A DNA stretch of 64,000 nucleotides from Bin76 sp963665765 (GCA_963665765.1 OY762464.1:2880023-2944022), one strand, 5' to 3'. Positions 49,230 through 58,526 are shown, counted from the stretch's first letter. The notes: a model not told the origin generated them from the sequence alone. Numbers and translations are program-made.

Positions 49230-50708
49230 ATGCGCCGTAGTTTCATCTGGTTGGCGGTCGCCCTGCTGTCGGGGTCCTGCGGAGGGTCTCCTGATTCGAC
49301 CACCACCGACCCGGTGGTGGCTGAGGCTCCCACCGAAGCCGCACCCGAGTTGACCACCACCACTTCGAGCACGATTCCGGTGCCCGAGACCACCGCCACC
49401 ACGGGGGAAACGGGCGGCGCCATCTTTCCTGCGGAACCGGAGAAGGAGGAGGAGGGGACGACCACTACCACCGCCGCGTCGGCGGGGCCCGGTGAAGATC
49501 GGGACTCAGACGGATCGGAATCCGATCAGGCGCCACCCTTGATCGAGGGGCTGGGAGCAAAAGCTTCCGCCCAAGTCCGGGAGACGGTGGCGATAGTCGA
49601 AAAGATACGCGGACTGGAGTTTGATGAACTGCCTTCCATCACCGTTCTGTCTCACGAGGATTTCGTCGAGCGGGTTCGAATGGAAACGGCATCCCAGTCG
49701 GAAGAGGTCAAGGTGGATGAGGCGTTGTACAAATTGTTGGGGTTGCTGGCGCCGCACGACGATCTGGCGGCCTTGTACGAAGAGTGGTACAGCCAGAGCG
49801 TGGCGGGTTTTTACTCCAGCGACCGTCGGGAGATGGTGCTTCCCCGCTCCGGTGATGAGTTTTCGGCGCTTCAGACCCTGACCCTGCTCCATGAGTTGGT
49901 GCATGCTCTCACCGATCAGCATTTCGGGTTCGGCCCGAAAGTGGATTCCCTGGTGGACGCTCAACGCTACGATCCCGCCTCCGGTTGGGTTGCTCTGGTG
50001 GAAGGCGACGCCACCTTATCGGAGATTCTTTACCTCCAGAGCCTCACTCCTGCCCAAAGAACCCGCCTGATGACGGAAATCGCCCAGATGGAAGTTCCCG
50101 ACCTCGAGGTCCCGCTCTTCATAGAAAAGGCTTTCTATTTTCCGTACGAGCGGGGTTTGGAGTATGTGTTGAACGCATGGCAGGCGGGAGGGTGGGAGGC
50201 GGTGAACGACTTGTATTTCAATCCGCCTGCTTCCACCGAGGAGATATACGATGGCGCCGCCTCGCCCGACACCCGGCCGATCCAACTGGGGAGACCCAAA
50301 GGTGTGCTGCCCGGGGAATACCAGGAGATCTACGACTCGACGTGGGGTTTTTTGGACATCCTGTTGATGTTCGAACAGATGCTCGGCCCCGGGGCGGCAC
50401 TCGACGCCGCCATCGGATGGGGAGGAGGACGCAGCCTGGTGGGTTACCACCAGGGAGGCGAGGTGGTGTTCGTCTGGGAATATGCGGGGGACAGTCCCCA
50501 GGAAGCCGAGGAGTTGGCGCTCCTTTTGTACGACTACGCCGCGGAGGGGATGGATGTTGGCCTCCCGGTCCGAAGTGACCGGGAGGCGGGGTTCTCGGGC
50601 AGTGCCGGGGACTATGTTTTCGTTGGCCTCGTCCCCGACGGCCTGGTGATGGTGGCGTGCTCCGATCCGGCGGTGTGCCCGTGGGTCATCGCTCCGTATC
50701 TTCCCTGA
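49230..50708 (+). CDS. HExxH zinc-protease-like lipoprotein
   Basis: 492 residues. Lipobox LLSGSC (Cys17), then about 100 residues rich in Thr/Glu/Pro as a spacer, then the protease-like domain: DEALYKLLGLLAPHDDLAALYEEW, GFYSSDRREMVLP, then LLHELVHALTDQHFGF with H221-E222-x-x-H225 and the third ligand Glu258 in LVEGDATLSE, a gluzincin-like arrangement. ATG at 49230 is chosen because the earlier start at 49179 would move the signal peptide inward. Likely a secreted, lipid-anchored metallopeptidase; substrate unknown. Paralogue of the upstream gene. Confidence 0.8.
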   Translation: MRRSFIWLAVALLSGSCGGSPDSTTTDPVVAEAPTEAAPELTTTTSSTIPVPETTATTGETGGAIFPAEPEKEEEGTTTTTAASAGPGEDRDSDGSESDQAPPLIEGLGAKASAQVRETVAIVEKIRGLEFDELPSITVLSHEDFVERVRMETASQSEEVKVDEALYKLLGLLAPHDDLAALYEEWYSQSVAGFYSSDRREMVLPRSGDEFSALQTLTLLHELVHALTDQHFGFGPKVDSLVDAQRYDPASGWVALVEGDATLSEILYLQSLTPAQRTRLMTEIAQMEVPDLEVPLFIEKAFYFPYERGLEYVLNAWQAGGWEAVNDLYFNPPASTEEIYDGAASPDTRPIQLGRPKGVLPGEYQEIYDSTWGFLDILLMFEQMLGPGAALDAAIGWGGGRSLVGYHQGGEVVFVWEYAGDSPQEAEELALLLYDYAAEGMDVGLPVRSDREAGFSGSAGDYVFVGLVPDGLVMVACSDPAVCPWVIAPYLP

Positions 50709-50711
50709 GTT

Positions 50712-51044
50712 GTGGAAGAATTGTTCTACGAGGAATGGAGATCGGGCCCGGTGAAGGTGGCTGACAGCTTCCGCCGGCGACTGGTGGGGATCCACGGGGT
50801 ACCCCACCGGTGGGGAGTGCTGATCCCCGGCAGTTCGGTGCACGGTATGTTCATTGCCCGCAGACTCTGGGCGGTGGGCCTGGACCGTACCCTGCAGGTG
50901 ATGGGGGTCCGAATGTTGCGACCTGGTGGTCTGGTGGTGTTCAGGGAGGGTGCCGCGGTGTTGGAGTTGCGCCGCTATCGGACTCCTCCGCGTCCGGGTT
51001 GGGTGCTCGGATGGAAAGGAGGCTCGGGGTGGCCGGAGTCCTGA
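50712..51044 (+). CDS. DUF192-like protein
   Basis: 110 residues with the DUF192 pattern: VADSFRRRLVGIHG, WGVLIPGSSVHGMFIARRLWAVGLDRTLQV and a final GAAVLELRRY. Members usually have a signal peptide; this one lacks it. GTG start directly after the protease-like gene (3 nt), so co-translation is likely. The last 16 nt overlap rsmI. Function of the family is unclear. Confidence 0.65.
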   Translation: MEELFYEEWRSGPVKVADSFRRRLVGIHGVPHRWGVLIPGSSVHGMFIARRLWAVGLDRTLQVMGVRMLRPGGLVVFREGAAVLELRRYRTPPRPGWVLGWKGGSGWPES

Positions 51045-51865
51045 TTCTGTGTGGTACCCCGATCGGAAACCTGGGGGATGCCCCGCCCCGGTTGGCCGAG
51101 GCGCTGTCGAGGGCCGACTGTGTCTATGCCGAGGACACTCGACGTTCGGGCAAGCTGTTGAGTGCCCTCAAGGTCACGCCCCGCCGGCTCCGCTCCTATT
51201 TTGCCGGCAACGAAACATGGCGCACCGGAGAACTGGCCGGACGGCTGGCGGCCGGTGAGACGGTGGCGCTGGTGACCGATGCCGGGACGCCCGGCATCTC
51301 CGATCCAGGCCTCACCGCGGTGCGGGCCGCCCGCGCGGCGGGGGCCCAAATCACCATCGTCCCTGGTCCGAGCGCCGTCACCGCCGCCCTGGCGGTCTCG
51401 GGACTCCCGGCGAGTCGGTTTTCCTTCGAAGGATTCCTGCCCCGTTCCGGCCCCAAGCGCCTTCGGCGTATCCGGGCGATGGCTTCCTCCATCCAAACGG
51501 TGGTGCTTTTCTCGTCCCCTCATCACCTGCTGGATGATCTCTCCGCCTTGGCGGAGGCGGGAATGGCCGCTCGTCCTCTGTCGGTGATCCGGGAACTCAC
51601 CAAGATGCACGAAGAGATTTGGACCGGCACGGTTTCAGACGCCCGGGAGGAATGGAGCGGACGCGCCCGTCAGGGCGAGTTCACGTTGGTGATCGGGGCG
51701 GTGGACCGAGAGGAGCAACTCCCGCTTTCCAACCGGATGGAGAGAGCCGAGGAAGGGGTACGGCGGCTTCGGGCGGAGGGCATTTCCACCTCGGTGGCGG
51801 TGAGGGAAGTAGCCCGCCTGCTCGAAGTGTCCCGCCGGGATCTCTACCGGTCGGTGCACCGGTAG
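51029..51865 (+). CDS. rsmI: 16S rRNA 2'-O-methyltransferase RsmI
   Basis: SAM-dependent enzyme modifying C1402 of 16S rRNA. About 278 residues with the tetrapyrrole-methylase fold: LILCGTPIGNLGDAPPR, YAEDTRRSGKLL, VALVTDAGTPGISDPG, TIVPGPSAVTAALAVSG, FEGFLPR and RELTKMHEEIWTGTV. A GTG at 51029 is 6 nt after AAAGGAGG, a much better site than the ATG at 51011. C-terminal HTH-like tail SVAVREVARLLEVSRRDLY fits the family. Confidence 0.92.
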   Translation: MAGVLILCGTPIGNLGDAPPRLAEALSRADCVYAEDTRRSGKLLSALKVTPRRLRSYFAGNETWRTGELAGRLAAGETVALVTDAGTPGISDPGLTAVRAARAAGAQITIVPGPSAVTAALAVSGLPASRFSFEGFLPRSGPKRLRRIRAMASSIQTVVLFSSPHHLLDDLSALAEAGMAARPLSVIRELTKMHEEIWTGTVSDAREEWSGRARQGEFTLVIGAVDREEQLPLSNRMERAEEGVRRLRAEGISTSVAVREVARLLEVSRRDLYRSVHR

Positions 51866-51880
51866 ATCGAAAGAGAGGCG

Positions 51881-52672
51881 GTGACCAGGTTGGGTTCTTC
51901 AGAAGTTCCAAGGTGGGTGGACACCCATTGCCATCTCCAGTTGGATGGACGCTGCCCGGACCAACTGCTGGCCCGGGCGCCTTCGGTCGAGTGGGTGGTG
52001 GTTCCCGGGGTGGATCTGGAGTCCTCGCGCCAGGCGTTGCGTCTGGCCACCGAGCACCCCGGACGGGTGCTGGCCGCCGCCGGACTGCATCCTCATGAGG
52101 CGAGCCGCTGGCCAAAGGAGGAGAGGGGCATCGCGCATTTGGCCCGCCGGGCGGCCGCGGTGGGGGAGACCGGACTCGATTTCTACCGGAATCTTTCCTC
52201 CCGTGCGCACCAGTTGGAGTGTTTCCGCTCCCAGATCGAACTTGCCCTCGAACTGCGCAAGGCCCTGGTGGTCCATTGTCGGGACGCCTTTTCCGACGTG
52301 CACCGCCTGCTGGAGGAGACCGGCGCCGGCCCGATGGCGGTCATGCACTGCTGGACGGGCGGACCACGCTGGACCCGCCGGTTTTTGGAACTGGGAGCGA
52401 AATTCTCTTTTGCCGGTCCGGTGTCTTTCCCGAACGGGGACACGGTGAGAAGGGGGGCGGCGATGGTCCCGCCTTCTCGGGCGCTGGTTGAGACCGACAC
52501 CCCCTATCTGACCCCTCCTCCCCATCGCGGGAAACCCAATGAGCCGGCCTGGGTTGCCCTGGTGGGCACTGCGCTGGCCCGGGTGTGGGGGATGGAGCCC
52601 GCGGAGGTGGCGGAGGTCACCAGCCGCAACGCCGGACTCGCTTTCGGTGGCGCACCAGGCGATTCGGGATGA
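51881..52672 (+). CDS. tatD: TatD-family metal-dependent DNase
   Basis: 263 residues, amidohydrolase-like barrel. Metal ligands: WVDTHCHLQL, GLHPHEA, AVGETGLDFYR (Glu), ALVVHCRDAF (His), AVMHCWTGG (His) and LVETDTPYLTP (Asp). TatD acts as a 3'-5' exonuclease in DNA repair. GTG start. Gene order rsmI-tatD-rsmA-ispE is widespread in actinobacteria. Overlaps rsmA by ATGA. Confidence 0.92.
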   Translation: MTRLGSSEVPRWVDTHCHLQLDGRCPDQLLARAPSVEWVVVPGVDLESSRQALRLATEHPGRVLAAAGLHPHEASRWPKEERGIAHLARRAAAVGETGLDFYRNLSSRAHQLECFRSQIELALELRKALVVHCRDAFSDVHRLLEETGAGPMAVMHCWTGGPRWTRRFLELGAKFSFAGPVSFPNGDTVRRGAAMVPPSRALVETDTPYLTPPPHRGKPNEPAWVALVGTALARVWGMEPAEVAEVTSRNAGLAFGGAPGDSG

Positions 52673-53502
52673 CTGAGGTCACTCCTTCTCGTCTGGCCGA
52701 CTTGCTGGCCCGCCACGGGATCACTCCCTCCCGGCGGTTGGGTCAGCATTTCCTGGTGGATGTCAACCTGGTGAAAAAGATAGTGAGGACCGCGGCGGTG
52801 GGCGCCGATGATCAGGTGCTGGAAGTGGGAGCGGGGGTGGGCAATCTGACCGCCGCTCTGGCTGAGACCGGCGCCAGGGTGCTGACCTATGAGATCGATG
52901 ATCGTCTCGCTCCGGTCCTGGCCGAGACCGTGTCGTCGTGGACCAACCGGGTCGAGATAAGAATGGAAGACGCCATGGCGGTCGACTGGGACCGGACACT
53001 GAGCGGGCCGGGTTGGGTGATGGTTTCCAATCTCCCCTACGGCGTGGGCACGCCGCTTTTGTTGGAGATGCTTCAAAGGGCGCCCGCGGTGGGCCGGTTC
53101 GTGGTGATGCTGCAACGGGAAGTGGTTCAGCGGCTCACGGCCCCTCCCGGCAGCCGCCGGTACGGGCTTCCTTCGGTGATCGCCGGGCTGCACAGCTGCA
53201 TCCGCCGGGTCTTTCAAGTGCCTCCTCAGGTGTTTTTTCCTCGCCCCGGAGTGTTCTCCTCGGTGGTGGAGTTGGAACGTATCACCCCCCATGATGACAC
53301 CGGATTGGCGGTACACCTGGCGGCCTGCGCCTTCGGGGAACGCCGCAAGATGCTGCGCCGATCCCTCCGCTCCGAATTGGAAGCGCCCGATCAGGTGCTG
53401 TCCGAGGCGGGAATCTCGCCGACGCGGCGGCCGGAGTCGCTTTCTCCCGCCGAATTCCTGCAGTTGGCGGGGGTGGTGCGGGTGAGGAGATCGAAAGAGT
53501 GA
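52669..53502 (+). CDS. rsmA: 16S rRNA (adenine1518/1519-N6) dimethyltransferase
   Basis: KsgA family; 277 residues. Motifs: RRLGQHFLVDVNLVKKIV, VLEVGAGVGNLTAALAETG (SAM loop), MVSNLPYGVGTPLL (NLPY catalytic loop), PSVIAGLHSCIRRVFQVPPQVFFPRPGVFSSVV. ATGA overlap with tatD, GTGA overlap with ispE. Confidence 0.95.
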   Translation: MTEVTPSRLADLLARHGITPSRRLGQHFLVDVNLVKKIVRTAAVGADDQVLEVGAGVGNLTAALAETGARVLTYEIDDRLAPVLAETVSSWTNRVEIRMEDAMAVDWDRTLSGPGWVMVSNLPYGVGTPLLLEMLQRAPAVGRFVVMLQREVVQRLTAPPGSRRYGLPSVIAGLHSCIRRVFQVPPQVFFPRPGVFSSVVELERITPHDDTGLAVHLAACAFGERRKMLRRSLRSELEAPDQVLSEAGISPTRRPESLSPAEFLQLAGVVRVRRSKE

Positions 53503-54353
53503 CCACCTGGCTGGCGCCCGCCAAAGTCAACCTGACCCTGATGGTGGGCGCCAGGTCGGCTTCCGGGCTGCACCCGATCCGATCCCTCATCCAAACCTTG
53601 GACTGGGGCGATCGTCTCACGGTGACCGAGGGGGAGGACGATTGCCTGCAAACAAAGGGGGCGGATCTTCCCACCGGCGCCGACAACCTGGTCTGGAAGG
53701 CGGTGGCGGCCTTGGAGAGGGAGACCTCTTTCAGCCGTCCCCCGCTTCGGTTTCTGCTGGAAAAACGCATCCCGGTGGCAGCCGGCCTGGGTGGGGGAAG
53801 CGCCGACGCGGCCGCCGCCCTGCAAGCTGTGGGGAAAATGCTCGCCCTCGATCCGTCGGCGCTGCACCGCGCCGCTCCTCGAATCGGGTCGGATGTGCCG
53901 GCGGCCCTGGTGGGAGGAAGCCTGTGGGTGGAGGGCTTTGGCGAAAAAATGTCACCCCTGGCCGCTCTTTCGGGATTTGCCTTGGCGGTGGCCACCCCCG
54001 ACTTTCCGGTTCTCACCCCCGATGTCTACCGGATGTGGGACGACCTGGGCGAGCCGAGAGGTCCGGATTTTCCTTCCTCCGGCCTGCCGCCGACTCTCCG
54101 TCATTGGGCGCCCTTCCGCAACGATCTGCAGCCCGCCGCTCTTCGGATACGTTCCGAACTGGGCGACCTGATGGGATACCTTGCCCGGGAGTGGGGAAGG
54201 CCGGTCGGGATGTCAGGCAGTGGACCCTCCCTGTTCGCCTACTTTGTTGACGCCGAGGAAGCGGCGTCCGCGGCTTCGGAGGTGGGGAGCGGCTTTTCTT
54301 CCGCGGTGGGAGTCGATTTGTTCTCCGGTGGTCCCGCGGAGAGAACCGGGTAA
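53499..54353 (+). CDS. ispE: 4-diphosphocytidyl-2-C-methyl-D-erythritol kinase
   Basis: GHMP kinase of the non-mevalonate isoprenoid pathway. 284 residues: WLAPAKVNLTLMVGARS, KRIPVAAGLGGGSADAAAAL (ATP loop), GSDVPAALVGGSLWVEGFGE, VGMSGSGPSLFAYF. GTG start overlapping the rsmA stop. Canonical for actinobacteria using the MEP pathway. Confidence 0.95.
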   Translation: MTTWLAPAKVNLTLMVGARSASGLHPIRSLIQTLDWGDRLTVTEGEDDCLQTKGADLPTGADNLVWKAVAALERETSFSRPPLRFLLEKRIPVAAGLGGGSADAAAALQAVGKMLALDPSALHRAAPRIGSDVPAALVGGSLWVEGFGEKMSPLAALSGFALAVATPDFPVLTPDVYRMWDDLGEPRGPDFPSSGLPPTLRHWAPFRNDLQPAALRIRSELGDLMGYLAREWGRPVGMSGSGPSLFAYFVDAEEAASAASEVGSGFSSAVGVDLFSGGPAERTG

Positions 54354-54383
54354 CCTAGGGCACGATGTGCCCTTCTTCCCCAA

Positions 54384-54458
54384 TGGGGGGTGGTGTAACC
54401 GGCAGCACAGCGGGTTTTGGTCCCGCCGGTATGGGTTCAAGTCCTATCCCCCCAGCCA
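54384..54458 (+). tRNA. tRNA-Gln (anticodon UUG)
   Basis: Acceptor TGGGGGG/CCCCCCA, anticodon stem GCGGG/CCCGC with loop TTTTGGT (anticodon TTG), T loop GGTTCAAGTCC, discriminator G, encoded CCA. Reads CAA/CAG; partner of the CUG tRNA at 22534. Confidence 0.95.
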
Positions 54459-54495
54459 GGGCCGCATCTTCAGATAGTCCGACCCGGAGAGTGCC

Positions 54496-55887
54496 ATGAG
54501 CCATGTCGTGATAATTATGGCGGCCGGGGAGGGGGTGCGCATGCGCTCCGACGTCCCCAAAGTGCTGCATCCGGTGGCGGGTCGTCCGATCCTGTCCTGG
54601 ATAATCGAAGCGGTGTCCGCCACCCGACCGGATCGGGTGATGGTGGTGGTGGGCGCCGGCGCCCGGCGGGTGAAAGCCATTCTGCCTTCCTGGGTCGCTA
54701 CCTGCCATCAGCCGAAGCGCCGGGGCACCGGTCAAGCGGCTTGGGTGGGTTTGGAGGCGCTCGGCGACCTCCACCAGGGCACGCCGGTGGTGGTGCTGCC
54801 CGGCGATGCCCCGCTTCTCACGGTCGAGTCGCTCACCGGGGCGATCGAGATGCACCGCTCCCGGCAGGCGGCGGCTACTTTGCTCACCGCCCAAGCGGAA
54901 AACCCCCGCGGCTATGGACGGGTGCTGCGCGCCGCCGACGGTCGGGTCGAAGCAGTGGTGGAGCACCTCGACGCCACTGCCGACCAGCGGAAAATCCGAG
55001 AGATCAACACCAGCTTCTACGTCTTTTCGGCCGGGCCGCTGCGGGCCGGATTGGAGCGGATCGGGGTGGGCAACCGCCAGGGTGAGTTCTACCTGCCCGA
55101 TGTGATCGGGCTGATGGTGGCCGGCGGACGGAAGGTGGTGGCCATGCCGATCCCGTTCCACCAGGCCCTCGGGGTGAACGATCAGGCCCAATTGGCCGAG
55201 GTGACGGCCCTGATGAGACGGCGGATACTTCACGACCACCTGCTGAACGGAGTGCGAATGGAGGACCCGGGGCGGATCTATGTGGATGCCGACGTCAGGC
55301 TGGCGGCCGGCGTGCGGCTGTATGAAGGGGTCCGTCTGGAGGGAAGAGTCGAAGTGGGCGAAGGCGCCATCGTGGGTCCCGACGTCTACGTGCGGGACAG
55401 CCGGATCGGCGCTCGGTCCAGGGTCTGGTATTCGGTGGTGCGGGACTCCGAAATCGGCGCCGACGTGCAGATCGGCCCTTATGCGTCGCTGCGTCCGGGC
55501 ACTCGGATCGAACGGGGCGCCAAGGCGGGTTCTTTTGTGGAAATCAAAAACAGCCGGTTGGGTGAAGACGCCAAAGCGCCGCATCTCTCCTACGTGGGGG
55601 ATACCGATGTCGGCGCGGGCGCCAACCTGGGGGCGGGAACCATCACCGCCAACTACGACGGCTACCGAAAGCACCGCACCATCATCGGGCCGGGGGCGCA
55701 GATCGGTTCCAATACCGTGCTGGTGGCGCCGGTCGAGGTCGGAGAGAAGGGATGGACAGGCGCCGGTTCCGCCATCACCCGCTCCGTGCCGCCCGGCGCG
55801 TTGGCGGTGGAGAGGTCCGCCCAGAAAGCAATTGGCGGATACGCGGCCCGACGGGCGGCGCGCTACCGTGAGGAGGACTCAGAGTGA
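54496..55887 (+). CDS. glmU: Bifunctional GlmU (N-acetylglucosamine-1-P uridylyl- and glucosamine-1-P acetyltransferase)
   Basis: Makes UDP-GlcNAc for cell wall. 463 residues. N-terminal nucleotidyltransferase: IMAAGEGVRMRSDVPKVLHP, GTGQAAWVGLEAL, VLPGDAPLL, INTSFYVF. C-terminal left-handed beta-helix acetyltransferase with hexapeptide repeats and KNSRLGEDAKAPHLSYVGDTD, NYDGYRKHRT, AVERSAQKAI. Both active sites look complete. Start chosen at 54496 with GGAGAG upstream. Followed by prs. Confidence 0.95.
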   Translation: MSHVVIIMAAGEGVRMRSDVPKVLHPVAGRPILSWIIEAVSATRPDRVMVVVGAGARRVKAILPSWVATCHQPKRRGTGQAAWVGLEALGDLHQGTPVVVLPGDAPLLTVESLTGAIEMHRSRQAAATLLTAQAENPRGYGRVLRAADGRVEAVVEHLDATADQRKIREINTSFYVFSAGPLRAGLERIGVGNRQGEFYLPDVIGLMVAGGRKVVAMPIPFHQALGVNDQAQLAEVTALMRRRILHDHLLNGVRMEDPGRIYVDADVRLAAGVRLYEGVRLEGRVEVGEGAIVGPDVYVRDSRIGARSRVWYSVVRDSEIGADVQIGPYASLRPGTRIERGAKAGSFVEIKNSRLGEDAKAPHLSYVGDTDVGAGANLGAGTITANYDGYRKHRTIIGPGAQIGSNTVLVAPVEVGEKGWTGAGSAITRSVPPGALAVERSAQKAIGGYAARRAARYREEDSE

Positions 55888-55939
55888 ACCTCGTCCGGGC
55901 CACCCGGCCCTGCCGGGGGTGATCAACGGAGATGCCTAG

Positions 55940-56911
55940 ATGGACATAGCGCATTTCAAGCAGATGCGGATTTTTAGCGGCGGCCACAATGTGGAACTGG
56001 CCGAAGAGGTGGCTGATTTGCTGGGGGTGTCCTTGGGCAGGTTGCAGATATCCACCTTTTCCAGCGGTGAGGTCTATGCGCGTTCGGAAGAAAGTGTGCG
56101 AGGCACAGATTGCTTCGTCTTCCAGAGTCACTCGCCTCCCATCAACGACGCCATCATGGAGCAGTTGATCATTATCGACGCCCTGCGCCGCGCCTCGGCC
56201 CATTCGATCACGGCGGTTATGCCCTATTACGGGTACTGTCGGCAGGACAAAAAGGTGCTTCCCCGAGAACCCATCACCGCCCGGCTGGTGGGTGACCTGT
56301 TCATGGCGGCGGGCGCCGACCGGCTGGTCTCGGTGGATCTTCACACCGGGCAGTTGCAGGGATTCATCACCAAGCCCTTTGACCACCTCACAGCCATTCC
56401 CATCATCAGCGAGTACCTGTCCACGGTAATCAGCAAAGATGTGACCATCGTCTCGCCCGACGCCGGGGGTGGTAAGCGGGCCGAGAAATACGCCCGGCAG
56501 TTGAACGCCGATGTGGCCTTGGTCTACAAGCGACGGGATGTCCATCGTCACAATATCTCCGAGGCCCTGGCGGTCACCGGCCTGGTGGAGGGTCGCAACG
56601 CGGTGATCGTGGACGACATTATCGACACGGGCGGCACTGTCTGCAACGCCGCAGAACTGATCCGAAGGATGGGGGCCAAGTCGGTGCGGATCGCCGCCAC
56701 CCACGCGGTGCTGTCGGACCAAGCGGCCGAACAGATCTCCCGGGCGGGGATCGATGAGGTGGTGGTGACCAATACCCTCCCGGTTGCCGACAGCGCCTCC
56801 CGGATAGCCAATCTGAAGGTGCTCTCCATCGCCTCCATTTTCGCCAAATCGGTGCATGCCATTTTCACCGACGATTCGGTCAGCAAGATCTTTTTGGGCG
56901 AGAACGCCTGA
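55940..56911 (+). CDS. prs: Ribose-phosphate pyrophosphokinase
   Basis: Makes PRPP for nucleotides, His and Trp. 323 residues, class I: FSSGEVYARSEESVRG, VMPYYGYCRQDKK, VDLHTGQLQGFITKP, VSPDAGGGKRAEKYA, VIVDDIIDTGGTVCNAAELI (PRPP loop), ATHAVLSDQAAEQI. Directly after glmU, the common actinobacterial pair. Confidence 0.95.
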   Translation: MDIAHFKQMRIFSGGHNVELAEEVADLLGVSLGRLQISTFSSGEVYARSEESVRGTDCFVFQSHSPPINDAIMEQLIIIDALRRASAHSITAVMPYYGYCRQDKKVLPREPITARLVGDLFMAAGADRLVSVDLHTGQLQGFITKPFDHLTAIPIISEYLSTVISKDVTIVSPDAGGGKRAEKYARQLNADVALVYKRRDVHRHNISEALAVTGLVEGRNAVIVDDIIDTGGTVCNAAELIRRMGAKSVRIAATHAVLSDQAAEQISRAGIDEVVVTNTLPVADSASRIANLKVLSIASIFAKSVHAIFTDDSVSKIFLGENA

Positions 56912-56919
56912 GCGCGGTT

Positions 56920-57324
56920 GTGGATACTCGGCTGCTCACGATTACCTCCGGCCGGAAGCCGGCGGTGGTGGACCTGACCAGAGAAGTAGTGGCTTACTGC
57001 CGGTCCCAAGGAGACGGCCTGCTGTCGGTTTTCACTCCGCATTCCACCTGCGGTCTGGCCTTGATGGAGGTCGGGTCCCGGAGCGATGAAGATCTGTTGG
57101 GAGCCTTGGAGATGATCTTGCCTCGCGCCGGGGAGTGGCGTCACCGGCACGGGTCGCCCGGCCACGGCGCCGATCACGTCATGCCGGCCTTGGTCTCTCC
57201 CAGCCTGACGATTCCGGTGTTGGATGGGCACCCGGCGCTGGGGGTCTGGCAGTCGGTGGTGCTGGTCGACCCCAACCGGGACAACCCGGTGAGAACCGTC
57301 CGTTTGAGCTTCGTCGCCGGCTAG
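56920..57324 (+). CDS. YjbQ/UPF0047-family protein
   Basis: 134 residues of the secondary thiamine-phosphate synthase (YjbQ) family: LLSVFTPHSTCGLALME with the conserved His/Ser/Cys, HGADHVMPALVSPSLTIPVLDG and LGVWQSVVLVDPNRDNPVRTVRLSFV. Some members can make thiamine phosphate at low rate; the in vivo role is unclear. GTG start 8 nt after prs. Confidence 0.85.
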   Translation: MDTRLLTITSGRKPAVVDLTREVVAYCRSQGDGLLSVFTPHSTCGLALMEVGSRSDEDLLGALEMILPRAGEWRHRHGSPGHGADHVMPALVSPSLTIPVLDGHPALGVWQSVVLVDPNRDNPVRTVRLSFVAG

Positions 57325-57357
57325 CCGGGGCGTCGCCTCGACTGCGGGACAGGTGAG

Positions 57358-58167
57358 TCAGATGTGTCTGATCTGGGGGAGGACGAGCTTTTCTCCGGGA
57401 TAGATCAGATCGGGGTTGCCGGAACGAATCGTATCGCGATTGGCTTCCACCAGGTCCACCCAGTATGCGGCGACCTGCCGGTTGGTAGGGGGAGTGGGCA
57501 TGGATCCGGCGAGCATCCGCCGGGCGATGTTCCACAGGTGGTCTCCGGGCTGTATGTGGTAATCCTCCCCCGGCGCAATCCGTTCGATCCGGGTCGGGGC
57601 GGGTGGGATGCTCGGCTCGGTGCCCGGTTGGGGGCGCTGGTCGGGGGTCTTCACCAGGTTGAACCCCGGAAAGGGAAGCGGCCGCGGATCCGGCAGAGGC
57701 GCCGGTGGATGGGATACCGGGAGGGGTCCGCCGGAGAAGGCCGGCGGCGCCGGATAAGACTCCCACAGTCCGGTGACAACCGGGGGGTTGCTTGAGGCGG
57801 TGACCGGGACGGCCGTTCCCAGGGTGGAGATCGCCACTGCTCCCACCACCACCCGGGCACTCAGATTGCGGATGAAGGGAAGAGTGAGCGGGGAAGCCAG
57901 GCGCAGGGCCGCGGAGGCTCCGCAAAGTCCGGCAGCCAGATAGAAGCAAGTGGACAGCAGGATCCACCATCCGCACCAAAGACCCACCAGGCGAGTTCCG
58001 GACAAGAGCGCGTCGATCGGTGGAGTGACCTCCAGCCAATGCCCGAGGCGCCCCCATTCGACCTTAAGCCAGGGTGTCTCCCCCAAACGATGGAGCCCGA
58101 AGGTGACGCCGGCGGCGATCGTCAGTGTTCCGAGGATTTTGGCGGCTGCCAGGAGGCGTTGACTCAT
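57358..58167 (-). CDS. Membrane protein with C-terminal LysM domain
   Basis: 269 residues. Two or three N-terminal hydrophobic helices (ILGTLTIAAGVTFGLH; LVGLWCGWWILLSTCFYLAAGL; RVVVGAVAISTLGTAV), a Pro-rich stretch of about 70 residues, then a LysM domain (EDYHIQPGDHLWNIARRML through NPDLIYPGEKLVLP) with a family insert between the two helices. LysM binds peptidoglycan; the protein probably tethers membrane to wall. Similar modules occur in actinobacterial transcription-regulator neighbourhoods. Convergent with the YjbQ gene. Confidence 0.8.
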   Translation of the reverse strand: MSQRLLAAAKILGTLTIAAGVTFGLHRLGETPWLKVEWGRLGHWLEVTPPIDALLSGTRLVGLWCGWWILLSTCFYLAAGLCGASAALRLASPLTLPFIRNLSARVVVGAVAISTLGTAVPVTASSNPPVVTGLWESYPAPPAFSGGPLPVSHPPAPLPDPRPLPFPGFNLVKTPDQRPQPGTEPSIPPAPTRIERIAPGEDYHIQPGDHLWNIARRMLAGSMPTPPTNRQVAAYWVDLVEANRDTIRSGNPDLIYPGEKLVLPQIRHI

Positions 58168-58289
58168 GCCCCCAGCATGACCCGGGCGGCCGGTCTCCGG
58201 CTAGTCCGATCGGCCGGAAGATTTCGCGACCCGACTCGTCCTGCGGAGTGTTAGCATCGGTGGGCGGTCTTAGTCGGGAGCCTCACACG

Positions 58290-58520
58290 ATGAAGATAAA
58301 AATTGGAGTTGCCCACACCAGCCGGGTGGTGGAGATCAACGGTCGGGACACCGAAGATGTGCGTTCTGCCGTAGAGAAAGCGTTTGCGGAGGAACGCCCC
58401 ATCATATGGGTGGAAGATGCCGATGGGACGCAGATCGGAATTCCTCGTCGAATGCTGGCATTCGTCGAATTCGAGAACCCCGCAAGCCGCTCGGGGGTAG
58501 GTTTCGCTCCGGGGAGCTGA
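58290..58520 (+). CDS. DUF3107 family protein
   Basis: 76 residues: MKIKIGVAHTSRVVEINGRD, then a helix EDVRSAVEKAFAEERPI and IWVEDADGTQIGIPRRMLAFVEFE. Matches the short actinobacterial DUF3107 family. Function unknown. Convergent with whiB, 6 nt apart. Confidence 0.85.
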   Translation: MKIKIGVAHTSRVVEINGRDTEDVRSAVEKAFAEERPIIWVEDADGTQIGIPRRMLAFVEFENPASRSGVGFAPGS

Positions 58521-58526
58521 TCTAAC

